Assembly (NCBI RefSeq): GCF_011455875.1 | Contig: NZ_CP015031.1 | Coordinates: 186,001-250,000, forward strand | DNA: 64,000 bases | Direction of reading: 5' to 3' | From: Basfia succiniciproducens | GTDB taxonomy: Bacteria > Pseudomonadota > Gammaproteobacteria > Enterobacterales > Pasteurellaceae | In this document: in pieces, positions 36,542-48,578 of the stretch | Layout: every line of letters starts with the position of its first letter | Numbering within the stretch: position 1 is the stretch's first letter | The notes under the pieces: generated by a model | Databases searched by the model: none | Seen by the model: only the letters and a program-made list of their open reading frames with translations | What the model was told of the DNA's origin: nothing | Translations under genes and position numbers: made by a program

Positions 36542-38089
36542 ATGAACAATATTTTTACTTATATAATCGCTATATTAACCGGCGCCGCCGGAGTTTTAGC
36601 CTTTTCCCCTTTTGATTTGTGGGGCTTTGCTTATGTTTCTTTAATCGGATTGCTGTTCGTTATCAAAAATCCGCAAAAAAAGACCGCACTTTTATCGGCG
36701 TTTCTTTGGGGATTAAGCTTTTTCAGTATCGGCGTGAGCTGGCTACATGTGAGCATTCACCAATTCGGCGGTTCGCCTTTATGGTTAAGCTATATTTTGG
36801 TGGTAGTGCTTGCCGCTTATTTATCGCTTTATCCGTTATTATTCGCTTATATTGTCCGCCGTTTTAATGTTACAAGCCTTGTAATATTCCCCGTGATTTG
36901 GACATTCACCGAATTTTTGCGCGGCTGGATTTTCACCGGTTTTCCGTGGCTGCAATTCGGTTACACGCAAATCGACAGCCCGTTTTACGGCATTGCGCCG
37001 CTATTCGGGGTAACAGGTTTAACTTTTTTTGTGATGTGGGCAAGTGCGGTCATTTTCAGCGGAATTTCAGCATTAATTCAAACACCTAAAAAACTGCCCG
37101 TCGCTTTGGTTAATGCTCTGTTGCTGCTAAGTGTCGGCGGATTGGCAGCGCTGTCTTCACAAAAAATATTTGTGAAAGAAGTGCCGGAAAAAGCGCTTAC
37201 CGTTACGCTTGCACAAGGCAATATCGAACAGAATCTGAAGTGGGATCCGCAATATCTTTACGCAACCTTAGATATTTACCGGAAACTAATTCTCGAGCAT
37301 TTAGCCACGAGTGATTTAATTGTATTACCGGAGTCCGCATTGCCGGCATTGGAAAATCAGTTGCAACCTTTCTACCAGGCTTTGCAAACGGCTACACAAG
37401 AAAAAGGTACGGAGGTGCTGATTGGCTCGGTTTATCATGATGAAAAATCGGGTAAATTGTTAAATTCCATTGTTTCGGTGGGGAATTCGGCACAGCCTTA
37501 TCAAGCGGGAAATGCTGCAAGCGCCATGCGCTACAGTAAACATCATCTGGTGCCTTTTGGCGAATATGTGCCGTTGGAAAATTTATTGCGCCCTTTAGGT
37601 TCGGTATTTAATTTGCCGATGTCCGCCTTTCAAAGCGGTGATTTTATTCAGAAACCCTTATTAGCAAAAGGGCGGGCTTTAACCCCGGCAATTTGTTATG
37701 AAATTATTTTAGGCTCGCAACTGCAACAAAATCTGCAGCCAAATACCGATTTTCTGCTTACGGTTTCCAACGACGCTTGGTTCGGCGACAGTATCGGCCC
37801 TTGGCAACATTTACAAATGGCAAGAATGCGCGCTTTAGAATTGGGCAAACCCCTGATTCGAGCGACCAATACCGGCATTAGCGTATTTATCAACGCACAA
37901 GGCAAAGTGATTTCGCAAGCGCCGCAATTCGAGCAAACCGCATTAACGGAAAAAATCGCCCCGACCGAAGGCAAAACCCCTTATGCCGCCTTAGGCGACA
38001 AACCGCTTTATTTGCTGGCGTTTATTTTTGTTATGTTGCGCGTACTAGCCATATTTATCAAACGAAAAGTGCTGAAAAGTGCGGTATAA
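36542..38089 (+). CDS. lnt: Apolipoprotein N-acyltransferase
   Basis: Adds the third acyl chain to lipoproteins at the inner membrane. 515 residues: N-terminal membrane helices (about 5-190) followed by a nitrilase domain. The Glu-Lys-Cys triad can be placed in LIVLPESALPAL, the segment after RYSKHHLVPFGEY, and TPAICYEIILG. A last helix ends the protein. It follows corC as in enterobacteria. Confidence 0.97.
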   Translation: MNNIFTYIIAILTGAAGVLAFSPFDLWGFAYVSLIGLLFVIKNPQKKTALLSAFLWGLSFFSIGVSWLHVSIHQFGGSPLWLSYILVVVLAAYLSLYPLLFAYIVRRFNVTSLVIFPVIWTFTEFLRGWIFTGFPWLQFGYTQIDSPFYGIAPLFGVTGLTFFVMWASAVIFSGISALIQTPKKLPVALVNALLLLSVGGLAALSSQKIFVKEVPEKALTVTLAQGNIEQNLKWDPQYLYATLDIYRKLILEHLATSDLIVLPESALPALENQLQPFYQALQTATQEKGTEVLIGSVYHDEKSGKLLNSIVSVGNSAQPYQAGNAASAMRYSKHHLVPFGEYVPLENLLRPLGSVFNLPMSAFQSGDFIQKPLLAKGRALTPAICYEIILGSQLQQNLQPNTDFLLTVSNDAWFGDSIGPWQHLQMARMRALELGKPLIRATNTGISVFINAQGKVISQAPQFEQTALTEKIAPTEGKTPYAALGDKPLYLLAFIFVMLRVLAIFIKRKVLKSAV

Positions 38090-38112
38090 ATTTACAAAAT
38101 TTTGAGCAAACT

Positions 38113-38146
38113 AAAAGCCCTAAGATTTAATTTCTTAGGGCTTTTT
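38113..38146. terminator. Bidirectional terminator between lnt and infA
   Basis: AAAAGCCCTAAGA and TCTTAGGGCTTTTT form a strong stem between convergent genes. Confidence 0.9.
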
Positions 38147-38183
38147 GCTGATTGTTTGTTGCCGCCGAAAACGGACGGGCTGA

Positions 38184-38429
<246 letters not shown>

Positions 38430-38515
38430 TTACCGCACTTTTGCGGAAGCTTTTTTGAATGGTGCGAATTATAGCCGTTTTTGTGTGGCGGGGGAAGTTT
38501 TTATTTATGTTAAAG

Positions 38516-38547
38516 TTGTTTATCCACGTGGCCGTTTTTAGTATAAT
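38516..38547 (+). promoter_or_regulatory. Putative promoter of the polysaccharide locus
   Basis: TATAAT at 38542-38547 with TTGTTT/TTTATC 17-20 bp upstream. The leader to the first ATG is about 110 nt. No JUMPstart/ops element was seen in it. Confidence 0.5.
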
Positions 38548-38660
38548 CGCACTAATTTTTAGCCCAAAGAATGCATATCGGCATTTGGGTTAAACAGTTT
38601 TTTTACGCTATTAATATCAGTGATAAGAAAGCACATACCAATTATACGAGAGAGCATTCT

Positions 38661-41600
38661 ATGGATATCAACTTTATCAAACAAAAAACCAGAAAAGCCC
38701 TTAGAGATCCTAAGTGGGCCATAAAAAGAACTCTAACTTTATGCAAAGACATTTATACAAGAAAAAAAATTAAGTATAGAAAATATCTTCCTATAAAGTA
38801 TTCCGGTCATTATGAATATACTGTGGTTTCTGCTGTCTATAATGTTGAAAAATATCTTGATGAATATTTTGATAGTCTAGTGAGTCAAACGCTGGACTTT
38901 AAAAAACATATACAGTTAATTTTAGTTGATGACGGTTCTACGGATTCTTCAGCCGCGATTATTAAAAAATGGCAGGAAAAATATCCGGATAATATCCACT
39001 ATTATTATAAAGAGAATGGTGGACAAGCTTCTGCACGTAATTTAGGTCTTCAGCATGTGAAGACTGAATGGGTGACTTTTATTGATCCTGATGATTTTCT
39101 GTCTCCGGATTATTTTTATAATGTAGATAATACTGCATTCAATGATACTTCCTTAAATGCGATTGTAACCAGTTTACATTTTTATATTGAAGCAACTAAT
39201 TCAATTAAAGATACACATCCGCTTAATTATAGGTTTAAACAAAAAAACAAAAAGTATCCGATACTAGATTTAGATCAAAACCTAAATATGTCTGCATCAT
39301 CTACTATTTTTAAATCCAAATATATCAAGCAATATTCTATTTTGTTTGATCATAATGTAAAACCTAATTTTGAGGATGCTAAGTTTATAGCAGATTATTT
39401 TTTACATACTAAAATGGGATTCATTTATTTCCAAGGAGCATCTGTCTATTATTATAGAAAAAGAGAAGATGGAAATTCCACCCTTGATACCTCATGGACT
39501 AGGGTTGAGCAGTATAGTAATGTTCTTGAATATGGTTTATTAAGAATGTTACAAGATTATTATGATGACTTAGGATATATCCCTGTTCATATACAAAGAA
39601 CAATTATTTATAACATCAGCTGGTATATTAAATATTTATTAAATCAACCGGATAGATTATCTTTTTTATCAGAAAATTTAGAGCTAAATTTTTATCAATT
39701 AATAAAAAAATTATTTTCCTTTATTGATGATAAAGAAATATTAGATTTTAATTTGGCTGGCATGTGGTTTTTTCATAAGGTAGGCATGTTAGGTGCATTT
39801 AAAGATAGTAGACCAGAATCACAAATTACTTATATTGAAAATATTGATAGAGAAAAACAACAAATTTTACTTTCATTTTTCACTTATCATGAGGTAAACC
39901 TTAGTTTTCGATTAAATGGAATAGATACTATTCCAGCATTTGATAAAAATACTTTATATTCTTTTGGACATGAGTACTTTGTAACCGAAAGACGGTGTTG
40001 GGTTCCTTTTGAGTCTAAAGATAGTGTTTTAAATGTGATTATAGATAATAAGAATGCACGTATTTCTTTAAAAGGTAAACAGCATAAAAGTGGATTAAAA
40101 GTTCAGCATATACTGGATGCTTTTAAATATGCAGATAAATATGTATCTGATGATTCATGGATATTAATGGATCGTGATGTTCAGGCAGATGATAATGCGG
40201 AACATTTATATAGATATATTATGCAACATGATCCAAACCAACAGTGTTATTTTGTTTTAAATAGAGATTCTCATGATTGGGATAGACTAGAAAAAGATGG
40301 ATTTAACCTTATTCCTTATGGAACAAGTGAATTTGAAGAAAAATTGCGAAATTCTTCTAAAATTATTAGTAGTCATCTTGACAGATATATTAATAATTAT
40401 TTTGGTGATGAATATCAATATAGTAAGAAATTTGTTTTCTTACAACATGGTATTACTAAAGATGACATGTCTAATTGGTTTAATTCTAAAAAGAATTTGC
40501 AGTGTATCATTACTGCGACGACACCAGAATATCATTCTATGGCTGATAATAATAATCGATATAAATTGACCAAGAAAGAGGTTGTGTTAACAGGTTTTCC
40601 TCGACACGATAAATTATTAGCTAATAATAGATATGATCAAAAAATTATTTTAATTATGCCAACTTGGCGACAAAGTATTGTTGGAAATACCATTGGAAAT
40701 GGGAATGCTCGTGAATTAAATTCTGATTTTATGCAAACTGAATATGCTCAACATTGGTATAGCTTTTTACATAATAGCGAATTAAAAATGTTAGCCGAGA
40801 AATATGGCTATAAGGTAATATTTGCACCACATGCCAATATAGCTCCTTATTTATCTGTGTTTAACGTGCCGAATTATATTGAAATTTGGAGTGCTCAATC
40901 TTCAAATGAAAGCATGCAGGAGCTGTTTCAAAAAGCAACATTGATGGTTACAGATTATTCTTCCGTTGCATTTGAAATGGCAATACTTGACAAATTGGTT
41001 GTTTATTATCAATTTGATAAAGATACTGCATTTTCTGGAGCTCATATTTATAGCCCGGGATATTTCAGCTATGAAAAAGATGGATTTGGCCCGGTTGTAT
41101 ATGATGAATTAGAACTTCTACACAAATTAGAGTCTATTTTATCCGGAGATAGTCCTTTAATTGAAGTCTATAAGGATCGAATTCAAAAAACATTTCCATT
41201 ACGTGATGGAAATAGTTGTGAGCGTGTTTATCAGGCGATTAAAGCATTAGATCAGAGAGATAGTCATTGCTTAGATATTGAAATATTGTCTGACTATGTA
41301 AAATCAGCTTATAAACAACAAGATTGGGAAACTTTAAAATCTAGATCTCAGTTATTAGTCGAATATGGTGATGAAGAGCAGAAAGCATATGCTAAAAAAT
41401 GTCAGTTAGCAATTTTCTTAAAGGATAAGAATGATAATAGCCTATTATCTTCAAACATTTTGGACGATATACATAGTCTCTGTATTGAGCAGTATAAAAC
41501 GGACCAGGATATTCTACTATTCTATGCTCAGGCTTTGGTTGAGTATAGACATTGGAATAAGCTATTAGAGCTTTCTGATTTATTAGATGATGATAAAGTA

Positions 41601-41838
41601 AAAACTTACTATTTGGTATTAGCTTATTATTATTTAGGTAATGTTAAAAAAGCCCATGAAATTTATGCAAAACCTGATGATGAGTCCGAATATAAATATT
41701 GGCGATTAATTTTAGAACTCGCTTTGGCTATAAATGATGATGAACTAAAAACATATTGTTTAAATGGAATGATTAGATTGTACCCTGAAGAATCAATACA
41801 AGAAAATATTCATATTTTGTGTAACTTGTTAATAAAAT
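38661..41838 (+). CDS. Large polymerase: GT2 glycosyltransferase fused to TagF-like (CDP-glycerol) phosphotransferase, with C-terminal helical repeats
   Basis: About 1059 residues from ATG 38661, preceded by CGAGAGAG; the frame begins at 38571 but that extension is not family-like. A GT-A/GT2 domain (about 53-280) has VSAVYNVEKYLDEY, VDDGSTD (90-95) and IDPDD (142-145). A TagF-like domain (about 495-865) has FLQHGITKDD, LTGFPRHDK, IMPTWR and TDYSSVAFEMA. The tail (about 870-1059) is TPR-like. Such fusions polymerise sugar plus polyol-phosphate capsules or teichoic-like chains. Codons are AT-rich and there are no uptake signals, which suggests transfer. The polyol donor cannot be read from the sequence. 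Confidence 0.8.
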
Positions 41839-41840
41839 AA

Positions 41841-41868
41841 GATATAGCACCTATATAGGTGCTATATC
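41841..41868 (+). terminator. Perfect 11-bp hairpin between the two TagF-like genes
   Basis: GATATAGCACC and GGTGCTATATC flank 6 nt. Only TTT follows, so termination would be partial. The next ATG is at 41880. Confidence 0.6.
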
Positions 41869-41879
41869 TTTGATGAAAA

Positions 41880-44558
41880 ATGAAATACCCTAATCTTTAT
41901 AAACTTAGAAAAATTTTCTATAAAGCTATTACACAACCATTGTGGTTTATTGAGAAAATCAAGTTCTTTTTGGAAAATTTCGTATTAAAAGCCAGAAGGA
42001 AACATATGCCTTTTTACTTTTTTAAGAAAAGTAAAGGAGCGTATCGATATACTGTAATCACAGTATTAACGAATTTTGAAAAATCTTTAGACGAGTATTT
42101 TCATAGTCTCGTAAATCAGTCTTTAGATTTTGCTAAAAATATAGATGTTATTTTAGTTGATATTGGTCCAGAGAATCTATTACAGCAATCTATAAATAAA
42201 TGGAAAAAACGATATTCTACTAATATTAGTTATTTCTACAAAAAAAATTGTGACATATCTAACGCAAGAAATTTTGCACTGTCTAAGGTAAAAACAGATT
42301 GGGTCACTTTTATTAATGCTAATGATTTTATTGATTTTGATTATTTCAGACAGGTCGATAAAAATATAACTCAGGATATTTCAATTTGTTTGTGTAATCC
42401 ATTTTATTTTTTTGATATTGACAGTAAGTTTTATAATACGCATCCATTAAAGTATTGTTTTGGAAAAACAAAAACTAAACAAATTAAGTATATTTCAGAC
42501 TATTCTTATTCTTCTGTTTCATCAATTATTTTCAACTACAGTACGATTTGTGAGAACAATATTTTATTTAATGAAGTTTCTGATGCGGAATCTAGTGGTT
42601 GTAAGTTTGTTTATGATTACTTAAAGATTAATCTAGATAAAAAAGCTCTTTATCTTAATAGGGCTAAATATTTTTATAGGCAGAAAAATCAAACTTCAGC
42701 TGTGTTATTGCATAAAGGTTTAGATACTAAATTTATTTATTCCGATTATATATCAATTTTAGAAGATGCAGAATTGACTAATAACGGTTTGCTAGTATGT
42801 GTAAAGAATGCGGTTTTAATTAATTTACATGATCAATTAGTAAAAATAATTACTGGTGTATTTAAATTAGATAAGAATGAAATAGATAATTATTTAAACA
42901 AATTAAAATCAGTTTTTTCTCATATTGATGAAGATTCTGTTTTAAGACCTCATTTTAATATTAGTCAGTTGCATAAAATAGGGATTTTAGGATTAAAAAA
43001 CAGTTTAAGCGATGAAAATGTAGCCTATATAAATAATATTGATATAGAAAAAAAACAAATCTTAATAGTTTATTATACTAAATCCAAAAGATTGTTTGAT
43101 TTTTCATTAAATGATCAAGACTTGATCCCAAATTATATAAAAACCATTAATTATAATATTGGAAGTTACCTCTATGCATTTGAGAGACGTTGCTGGATCT
43201 CCTATCGAGATGAAAGTGATTTATTAACCCTAAAAGATAAAGAATCTAATATTAAATTAAATCTATTGGGAAAAAGCTACAGAGAACTTTCTATCTTCAA
43301 TATTTTAAAACAGCATATGAGAGGAGCTAAAAAATATAAGAGTGATGGAAGCTGGATTATTATGGATAGAGATGTCCAAGCCGATGATAACGGGGAACAT
43401 TTTTATCGCTATATGAGGCAGTTTCATCCGGAACAAAAATGTTATTTTGCTTTAAACAAAGATTCCCATGATTGGGTCAGGCTACAACAAGATAATTTTC
43501 AATTACTTGATTTCGGGTCACTAAAATTCGAACATCAATTACGGCGTTCTTCCAAAATTATTAGTAGTTATTTTGATGAATATATACAAGATTATTTTGG
43601 AGACAATTATTGCTATAGTAAAAAATTCATATTTCTTCAACACGGTATAACAAAGGATGACATATCGGAATCACTTAACAATAAAAAGAATATGTTAAGA
43701 ATGATAACTGCAACATCACAAGAATATGATTCTATAATAAAAGAGGGTTCTCCTTACCAGATGGGGAAAAAAGAAGTTGCTTTAACAGGTTTTCCACGAC
43801 ATGATGTTTTGCTACAAAACTCAGAAAATAACGATGAAAATCTTATCTTAATTATGCCAACTTGGAGGTTATCTATAGTAGGTAATCCGTTAACAGGTTC
43901 CAATAAAAGAAATTTTAATCATGATTTTCTAAAAACAAAATTTGCTCAATGTTGGGGAGAGGTTTTAAGGAGTAAAGAGCTAGAAAAATTAGCAATTAAA
44001 TATAAATATAAAATTATTTTTGCACCGCATATAAATATAGAGCCCTATATATCTATATTGAATATACCGGACTATATAGATATATGGACTTCGTCTGATT
44101 CGACTTATAGTATTCAGGATCTATTTAAAAAAGCTACATTCATGATTACGGATTACTCTTCTGTTGCATTTGAGATGGCATTTTTGAAAAAATTAGTTGT
44201 GTACTATCAATTTGACAGGGATACTGCTTTTTCGGGATCTCATATTTACCGTCAGGGTTATTTCAGTTATGAGAAGGATGGCTTTGGTCCGATATGTCTT
44301 GATAAAGACGCGTTATTAAATGAATTAGAGAAAATCATGATCGATAACGGACAACTATTCGAACCATATGCAGCTCGTATAGAAAATATGTTCCCATATC
44401 GTGATGGGAAAAATTGCCAACGAGTGTATAATTCCATTGTTAATCTTGATTCCTCAAATAATGAGTATGATGTTACAATATTGAATCAATATATAAATCA
44501 AGCATTTGAAGATGGCGATTTTCAACTATATAACATTAGAAACCAACTTTTAAAGTAA
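41880..44558 (+). CDS. Second GT2/TagF-like protein with a degenerate GT2 active site
   Basis: 892 residues, a paralogue of the preceding protein. In the N-terminal GT2-like domain, DDGSTD is DIGPEN (94-99) and DPDD is NAND (146-149), so the nucleotide-sugar and metal-binding aspartates are mostly lost. The TagF-like domain (about 490-855) is intact: FLQHGITKDD, LTGFPRHD, IMPTWR, TDYSSVAFEM. It ends where the helical repeats of its neighbour begin. Probably only the phosphotransferase half is active. No ribosome site is obvious between the hairpin at 41841-41868 and the ATG. Confidence 0.75.
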   Translation: MKYPNLYKLRKIFYKAITQPLWFIEKIKFFLENFVLKARRKHMPFYFFKKSKGAYRYTVITVLTNFEKSLDEYFHSLVNQSLDFAKNIDVILVDIGPENLLQQSINKWKKRYSTNISYFYKKNCDISNARNFALSKVKTDWVTFINANDFIDFDYFRQVDKNITQDISICLCNPFYFFDIDSKFYNTHPLKYCFGKTKTKQIKYISDYSYSSVSSIIFNYSTICENNILFNEVSDAESSGCKFVYDYLKINLDKKALYLNRAKYFYRQKNQTSAVLLHKGLDTKFIYSDYISILEDAELTNNGLLVCVKNAVLINLHDQLVKIITGVFKLDKNEIDNYLNKLKSVFSHIDEDSVLRPHFNISQLHKIGILGLKNSLSDENVAYINNIDIEKKQILIVYYTKSKRLFDFSLNDQDLIPNYIKTINYNIGSYLYAFERRCWISYRDESDLLTLKDKESNIKLNLLGKSYRELSIFNILKQHMRGAKKYKSDGSWIIMDRDVQADDNGEHFYRYMRQFHPEQKCYFALNKDSHDWVRLQQDNFQLLDFGSLKFEHQLRRSSKIISSYFDEYIQDYFGDNYCYSKKFIFLQHGITKDDISESLNNKKNMLRMITATSQEYDSIIKEGSPYQMGKKEVALTGFPRHDVLLQNSENNDENLILIMPTWRLSIVGNPLTGSNKRNFNHDFLKTKFAQCWGEVLRSKELEKLAIKYKYKIIFAPHINIEPYISILNIPDYIDIWTSSDSTYSIQDLFKKATFMITDYSSVAFEMAFLKKLVVYYQFDRDTAFSGSHIYRQGYFSYEKDGFGPICLDKDALLNELEKIMIDNGQLFEPYAARIENMFPYRDGKNCQRVYNSIVNLDSSNNEYDVTILNQYINQAFEDGDFQLYNIRNQLLK

Positions 44559-44582
44559 ATTGAATAATAGATAGAGGTATTT

Positions 44583-45371
44583 ATGCTTAACCGTCTTATC
44601 GGAAAGTTTCAGCGTTTTTATGCTTTCGATGAGTTATTAAAATTACTGATCTTAAGAGATATTAAATTAAAATATAGACGAAGTTATTTAGGGTATGTAT
44701 GGAGTATCTTAAATCCTTTACTGCTTATGCTTGTTTTAGTATTGGTCTTTTCTAATTTATTTAGATTTAATATTCCCAATTTCCCTCTCTACTTAATTTC
44801 AGGACAAGTAATTTTTCACTTTATGGTTGAAGCGACCAATATGGCTGTTGGGTCCATTCGAGGAAATGCGGCTTTGATAAAGAAAACTTATGTACCTAAA
44901 TATATCTTTACACTTTCTAAAGTCGGAAGTTCGCTTGTAAACTTGCTTTTTTCATTGAGTGCCTTACTTTTAGTAATGATATATACAAGAGCTGATTTTT
45001 CTTGGAATTTACTATTTTTTCCGGTGATTATATTTCAAGTTTTTATGTTTGCTTTAGGACTTAGTTTGTTTTTGGCTGCGGCAACGGTATTTTTCAGGGA
45101 TATTCAGTATTTATGGACTGTTGTGATTTCCATGTGGACCTATTTAACACCATTATTTTATCCAGCAAGTATCATTCCTGAGAAATATCAGCCAATTTAT
45201 AAACTGAATCCTATGTATTGGTATATTGAACAATTTAGAGATATTGTTTTATATGCTAAGTTTCCTAGCCTAAATTCAATTTTAATAGGCTGTATCGTAT
45301 CTATTTTAGTATTATGTTTAGGTGCTTTTTACTTTAACAAAAAACAAGATGAATTTATTTTATATATATGA
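44583..45371 (+). CDS. wzm: Polysaccharide ABC exporter permease (Wzm/TagG type)
   Basis: 262-residue ABC-2 membrane protein with about six helices. YLGYVWSILNPLLLMLVLVLVFSNLF (about 36-61) and the C-terminal YLTPLFYPASIIPEKYQPIYKLNPMYWYIEQFRDIVL are typical of capsule, O-antigen and teichoic acid exporters. Its stop overlaps the start of the ATPase gene (ATGATG), so the pair is coupled. Confidence 0.92.
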   Translation: MLNRLIGKFQRFYAFDELLKLLILRDIKLKYRRSYLGYVWSILNPLLLMLVLVLVFSNLFRFNIPNFPLYLISGQVIFHFMVEATNMAVGSIRGNAALIKKTYVPKYIFTLSKVGSSLVNLLFSLSALLLVMIYTRADFSWNLLFFPVIIFQVFMFALGLSLFLAAATVFFRDIQYLWTVVISMWTYLTPLFYPASIIPEKYQPIYKLNPMYWYIEQFRDIVLYAKFPSLNSILIGCIVSILVLCLGAFYFNKKQDEFILYI

Positions 45372-46108
45372 TGAAAGAACAAAAGACAGTAATTAAAGTA
45401 ACCAATGCCACGGTTCGTTTTAACAAATCAAATATCAATTATAATGGATTGAAAGAATACTTTATTAAAATGTTAAAACGAGAACTTATGTTTCAAGAGT
45501 TTTTCGCCTTAAAAGATGTTAATTTAGAGGTTAAAAAGGGAGAAGCATGGGGGCTTATTGGGAATAATGGCTCGGGTAAATCGACTTTATTAAAACTAAT
45601 CTGCGGTATTTTAAAACCTTACAAGGGCACGGTTGAAGTTCATGGCAATATTGCTCCTCTAATCGAATTAGGTGCAGGTTTTGACCGAGAGCTGACTGCC
45701 AGAGAAAATATTTATCTTAATGGCGCTTTACTCGGGCATAAAAAAGCGTTTATGCAAGAGAATTTCGACGAGATTATTGAATTTGCCGAATTACAAGATT
45801 TCGTGGATGTACCTATTAAAAATTTCTCGTCGGGTATGTCTGCCCGTTTAGGTTTTGCCGTAGCAACAATTGTTAAACCGGAAATTCTTATTGTAGATGA
45901 GGTTTTAGCGGTGGGAGACAGGGCATTTCAGGCCAAATGTAAAAAACGAATGGAAGAAATGCTTTCCGGGGGAACGACTTTATTGTTTGTTTCCCATTCA
46001 ATCAACCAAGTAAAAGAGCTTTGTCAAAAAGCGATATGGCTTGATAAAGGTGTCGTTAAAGCTAGCGGTAATGCGGAAGATGTCATTCCTCTTTATATAA
46101 ATAGTTAA
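45368..46108 (+). CDS. wzt: Polysaccharide ABC exporter ATP-binding protein (Wzt/TagH type)
   Basis: 246 residues, one ABC domain: Walker A GLIGNNGSGKSTLLKLICG (about 64-82), signature NFSSGMSARLGFAVATI, Walker B ILIVDEVLAVGD and the switch His in FVSHSI. There is no C-terminal carbohydrate-binding domain, unlike Wzt proteins that recognise a capped chain end. The substrate is therefore not expected to need terminal recognition of that kind. It partners with the upstream permease. Confidence 0.92.
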   Translation: MMKEQKTVIKVTNATVRFNKSNINYNGLKEYFIKMLKRELMFQEFFALKDVNLEVKKGEAWGLIGNNGSGKSTLLKLICGILKPYKGTVEVHGNIAPLIELGAGFDRELTARENIYLNGALLGHKKAFMQENFDEIIEFAELQDFVDVPIKNFSSGMSARLGFAVATIVKPEILIVDEVLAVGDRAFQAKCKKRMEEMLSGGTTLLFVSHSINQVKELCQKAIWLDKGVVKASGNAEDVIPLYINS

Positions 46109-46116
46109 GAATCATT

Positions 46117-47127
46117 ATGAATATTGCTTTCCCGGAAGTTAGTGTCATTATACCTTTCTATAAAACACCATTTTCCAAATTGGAAAAATGCCTTGAAAGT
46201 TTCTTACAGCAAGATTTTCCATCATTTGAATTGTTACTGATTGATGATGGAAATCCTGTTGAATATCGACCAATGTTAGGTAAGTATCTCGAATCTAATG
46301 CTAATATCTCTTATTTTCAATTTAGTAGTAATAAAGGCGTGAGTGAAGCAAGAAACTTAGGAATTAATAAGGCTAAAGGCAAATATATTGTATTTTGTGA
46401 TAGTGATGACTATGTCGAACAAAATCATTTAACTCAATTATTCCAAGCTATCTCTTTACCTTCCGTTGATCTCGCTATTTGCGGTATTCATGAGCGAGAT
46501 TATCCTGTAGTAGATTCTTTAGTTAAAAAAAATAAGTTTATAGCATTTCCGTCTAAATATAGTGGTATTCAATATATTAACTTCATACATAATAAGATTT
46601 TTAGAAAAGAACTTATTATTAATAATCAATTAAGATTTGAAACTAGTATTAAATTAGGTGAGGATGCATTATTCTTAGCTAGGTATCTAGAATTCTGCCA
46701 GAAAATAAAATCTATTTCCAATCAATCTTATCATTATGTTTTAGATGAAAATTCAGCAATGTCTTCTTACTATGAGAAATATTGGGATTGGGAAAGCCTA
46801 GTAATCAAAAAACAATTTGATCTATTCTCTTCCGTAGAATTATCGGAAAATGAAAATAATTATTTGAAATATTGGCTCTATAGAAAAATAAGAAGAGCAT
46901 TTTCTTATTATTTTAATAGAAGACCTGATGATAAATCATATTTTTATATATTTAATCAGATTATATCTAGCGAGCTATTTTCTACTTTAGAAAAAGGATT
47001 ATTTAATAACAGCTATTTTAGCTTTTTGGATATAGGGTTGGTTTATTTTTGGAAAATATTTAAAGCTGAAGGTGTATATTTGACAAGTAAATTTCTAAAG
47101 TTAAAGCAATTAATTAAAAAGAGTTAA
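46117..47127 (+). CDS. GT2 family glycosyltransferase
   Basis: 336 residues. GT-A signatures: VSVIIPFYKTPFSKLEKCLESFLQQ, LLLIDDGNP, and VFCDSDDYVEQNH (DxD). Downstream segments LGEDALFLARYLEF are also typical of this class. It adds a sugar on the cytoplasmic face; donor and acceptor are unknown. AT-rich, 8 bp after wzt and 3 bp before glf. Confidence 0.88.
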   Translation: MNIAFPEVSVIIPFYKTPFSKLEKCLESFLQQDFPSFELLLIDDGNPVEYRPMLGKYLESNANISYFQFSSNKGVSEARNLGINKAKGKYIVFCDSDDYVEQNHLTQLFQAISLPSVDLAICGIHERDYPVVDSLVKKNKFIAFPSKYSGIQYINFIHNKIFRKELIINNQLRFETSIKLGEDALFLARYLEFCQKIKSISNQSYHYVLDENSAMSSYYEKYWDWESLVIKKQFDLFSSVELSENENNYLKYWLYRKIRRAFSYYFNRRPDDKSYFYIFNQIISSELFSTLEKGLFNNSYFSFLDIGLVYFWKIFKAEGVYLTSKFLKLKQLIKKS

Positions 47128-48282
<1,155 letters not shown>

Positions 48283-48329
48283 CTTTAGTTAAAATTTGAC
48301 ATTTCATTTCTGAATAAATTATGCGGATT

Positions 48330-48372
48330 AATACTCACCAAAAATGCACTATTTTGGTGAGTATTCTTTTTT
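48330..48372 (+). terminator. Strong terminator inside the polysaccharide locus
   Basis: AATACTCACCAAAA (48330-48343) and TTTTGGTGAGTATT (48352-48365) make a perfect 14-bp stem followed by CTTTTTTG. It separates glf from the last three genes. Weaker related palindromes follow to about 48430. Confidence 0.85.
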
Positions 48373-48578
48373 GTGCACCATAAATTTGAAAATTTGGTGT
48401 GTATTGTTGGCATGCATACCAAAAAATGCGAAAATGCGGGCATCTTATTTGTATCTCTATTGATTTAAACGATACTTCCGGAAATACGTAATAGTCGCAA
48501 CCAAAAGACAAAATAGCAAACTTAGGCGGAACATTGTTAGCCGGGTTAAAAACCAATAGTAATTTAAGGAAAAGAAAA

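Noticed and set aside
38519-38527. TTATCCACG resembling a DnaA box before the polysaccharide locus
   Set aside because: A single box in a promoter region, with no clustered boxes, dnaA/dnaN or unwinding element nearby.
38548-38660. Possible JUMPstart/ops element in the polysaccharide leader
   Set aside because: I looked for GGCGGTAGC-type sequence and found none.
38571-38660. N-terminal extension of the first polymerase (MHIGIWVKQFFYAINIS)
   Set aside because: It is not family-like, has no ribosome site, and the ATG at 38661 is preceded by CGAGAGAG.
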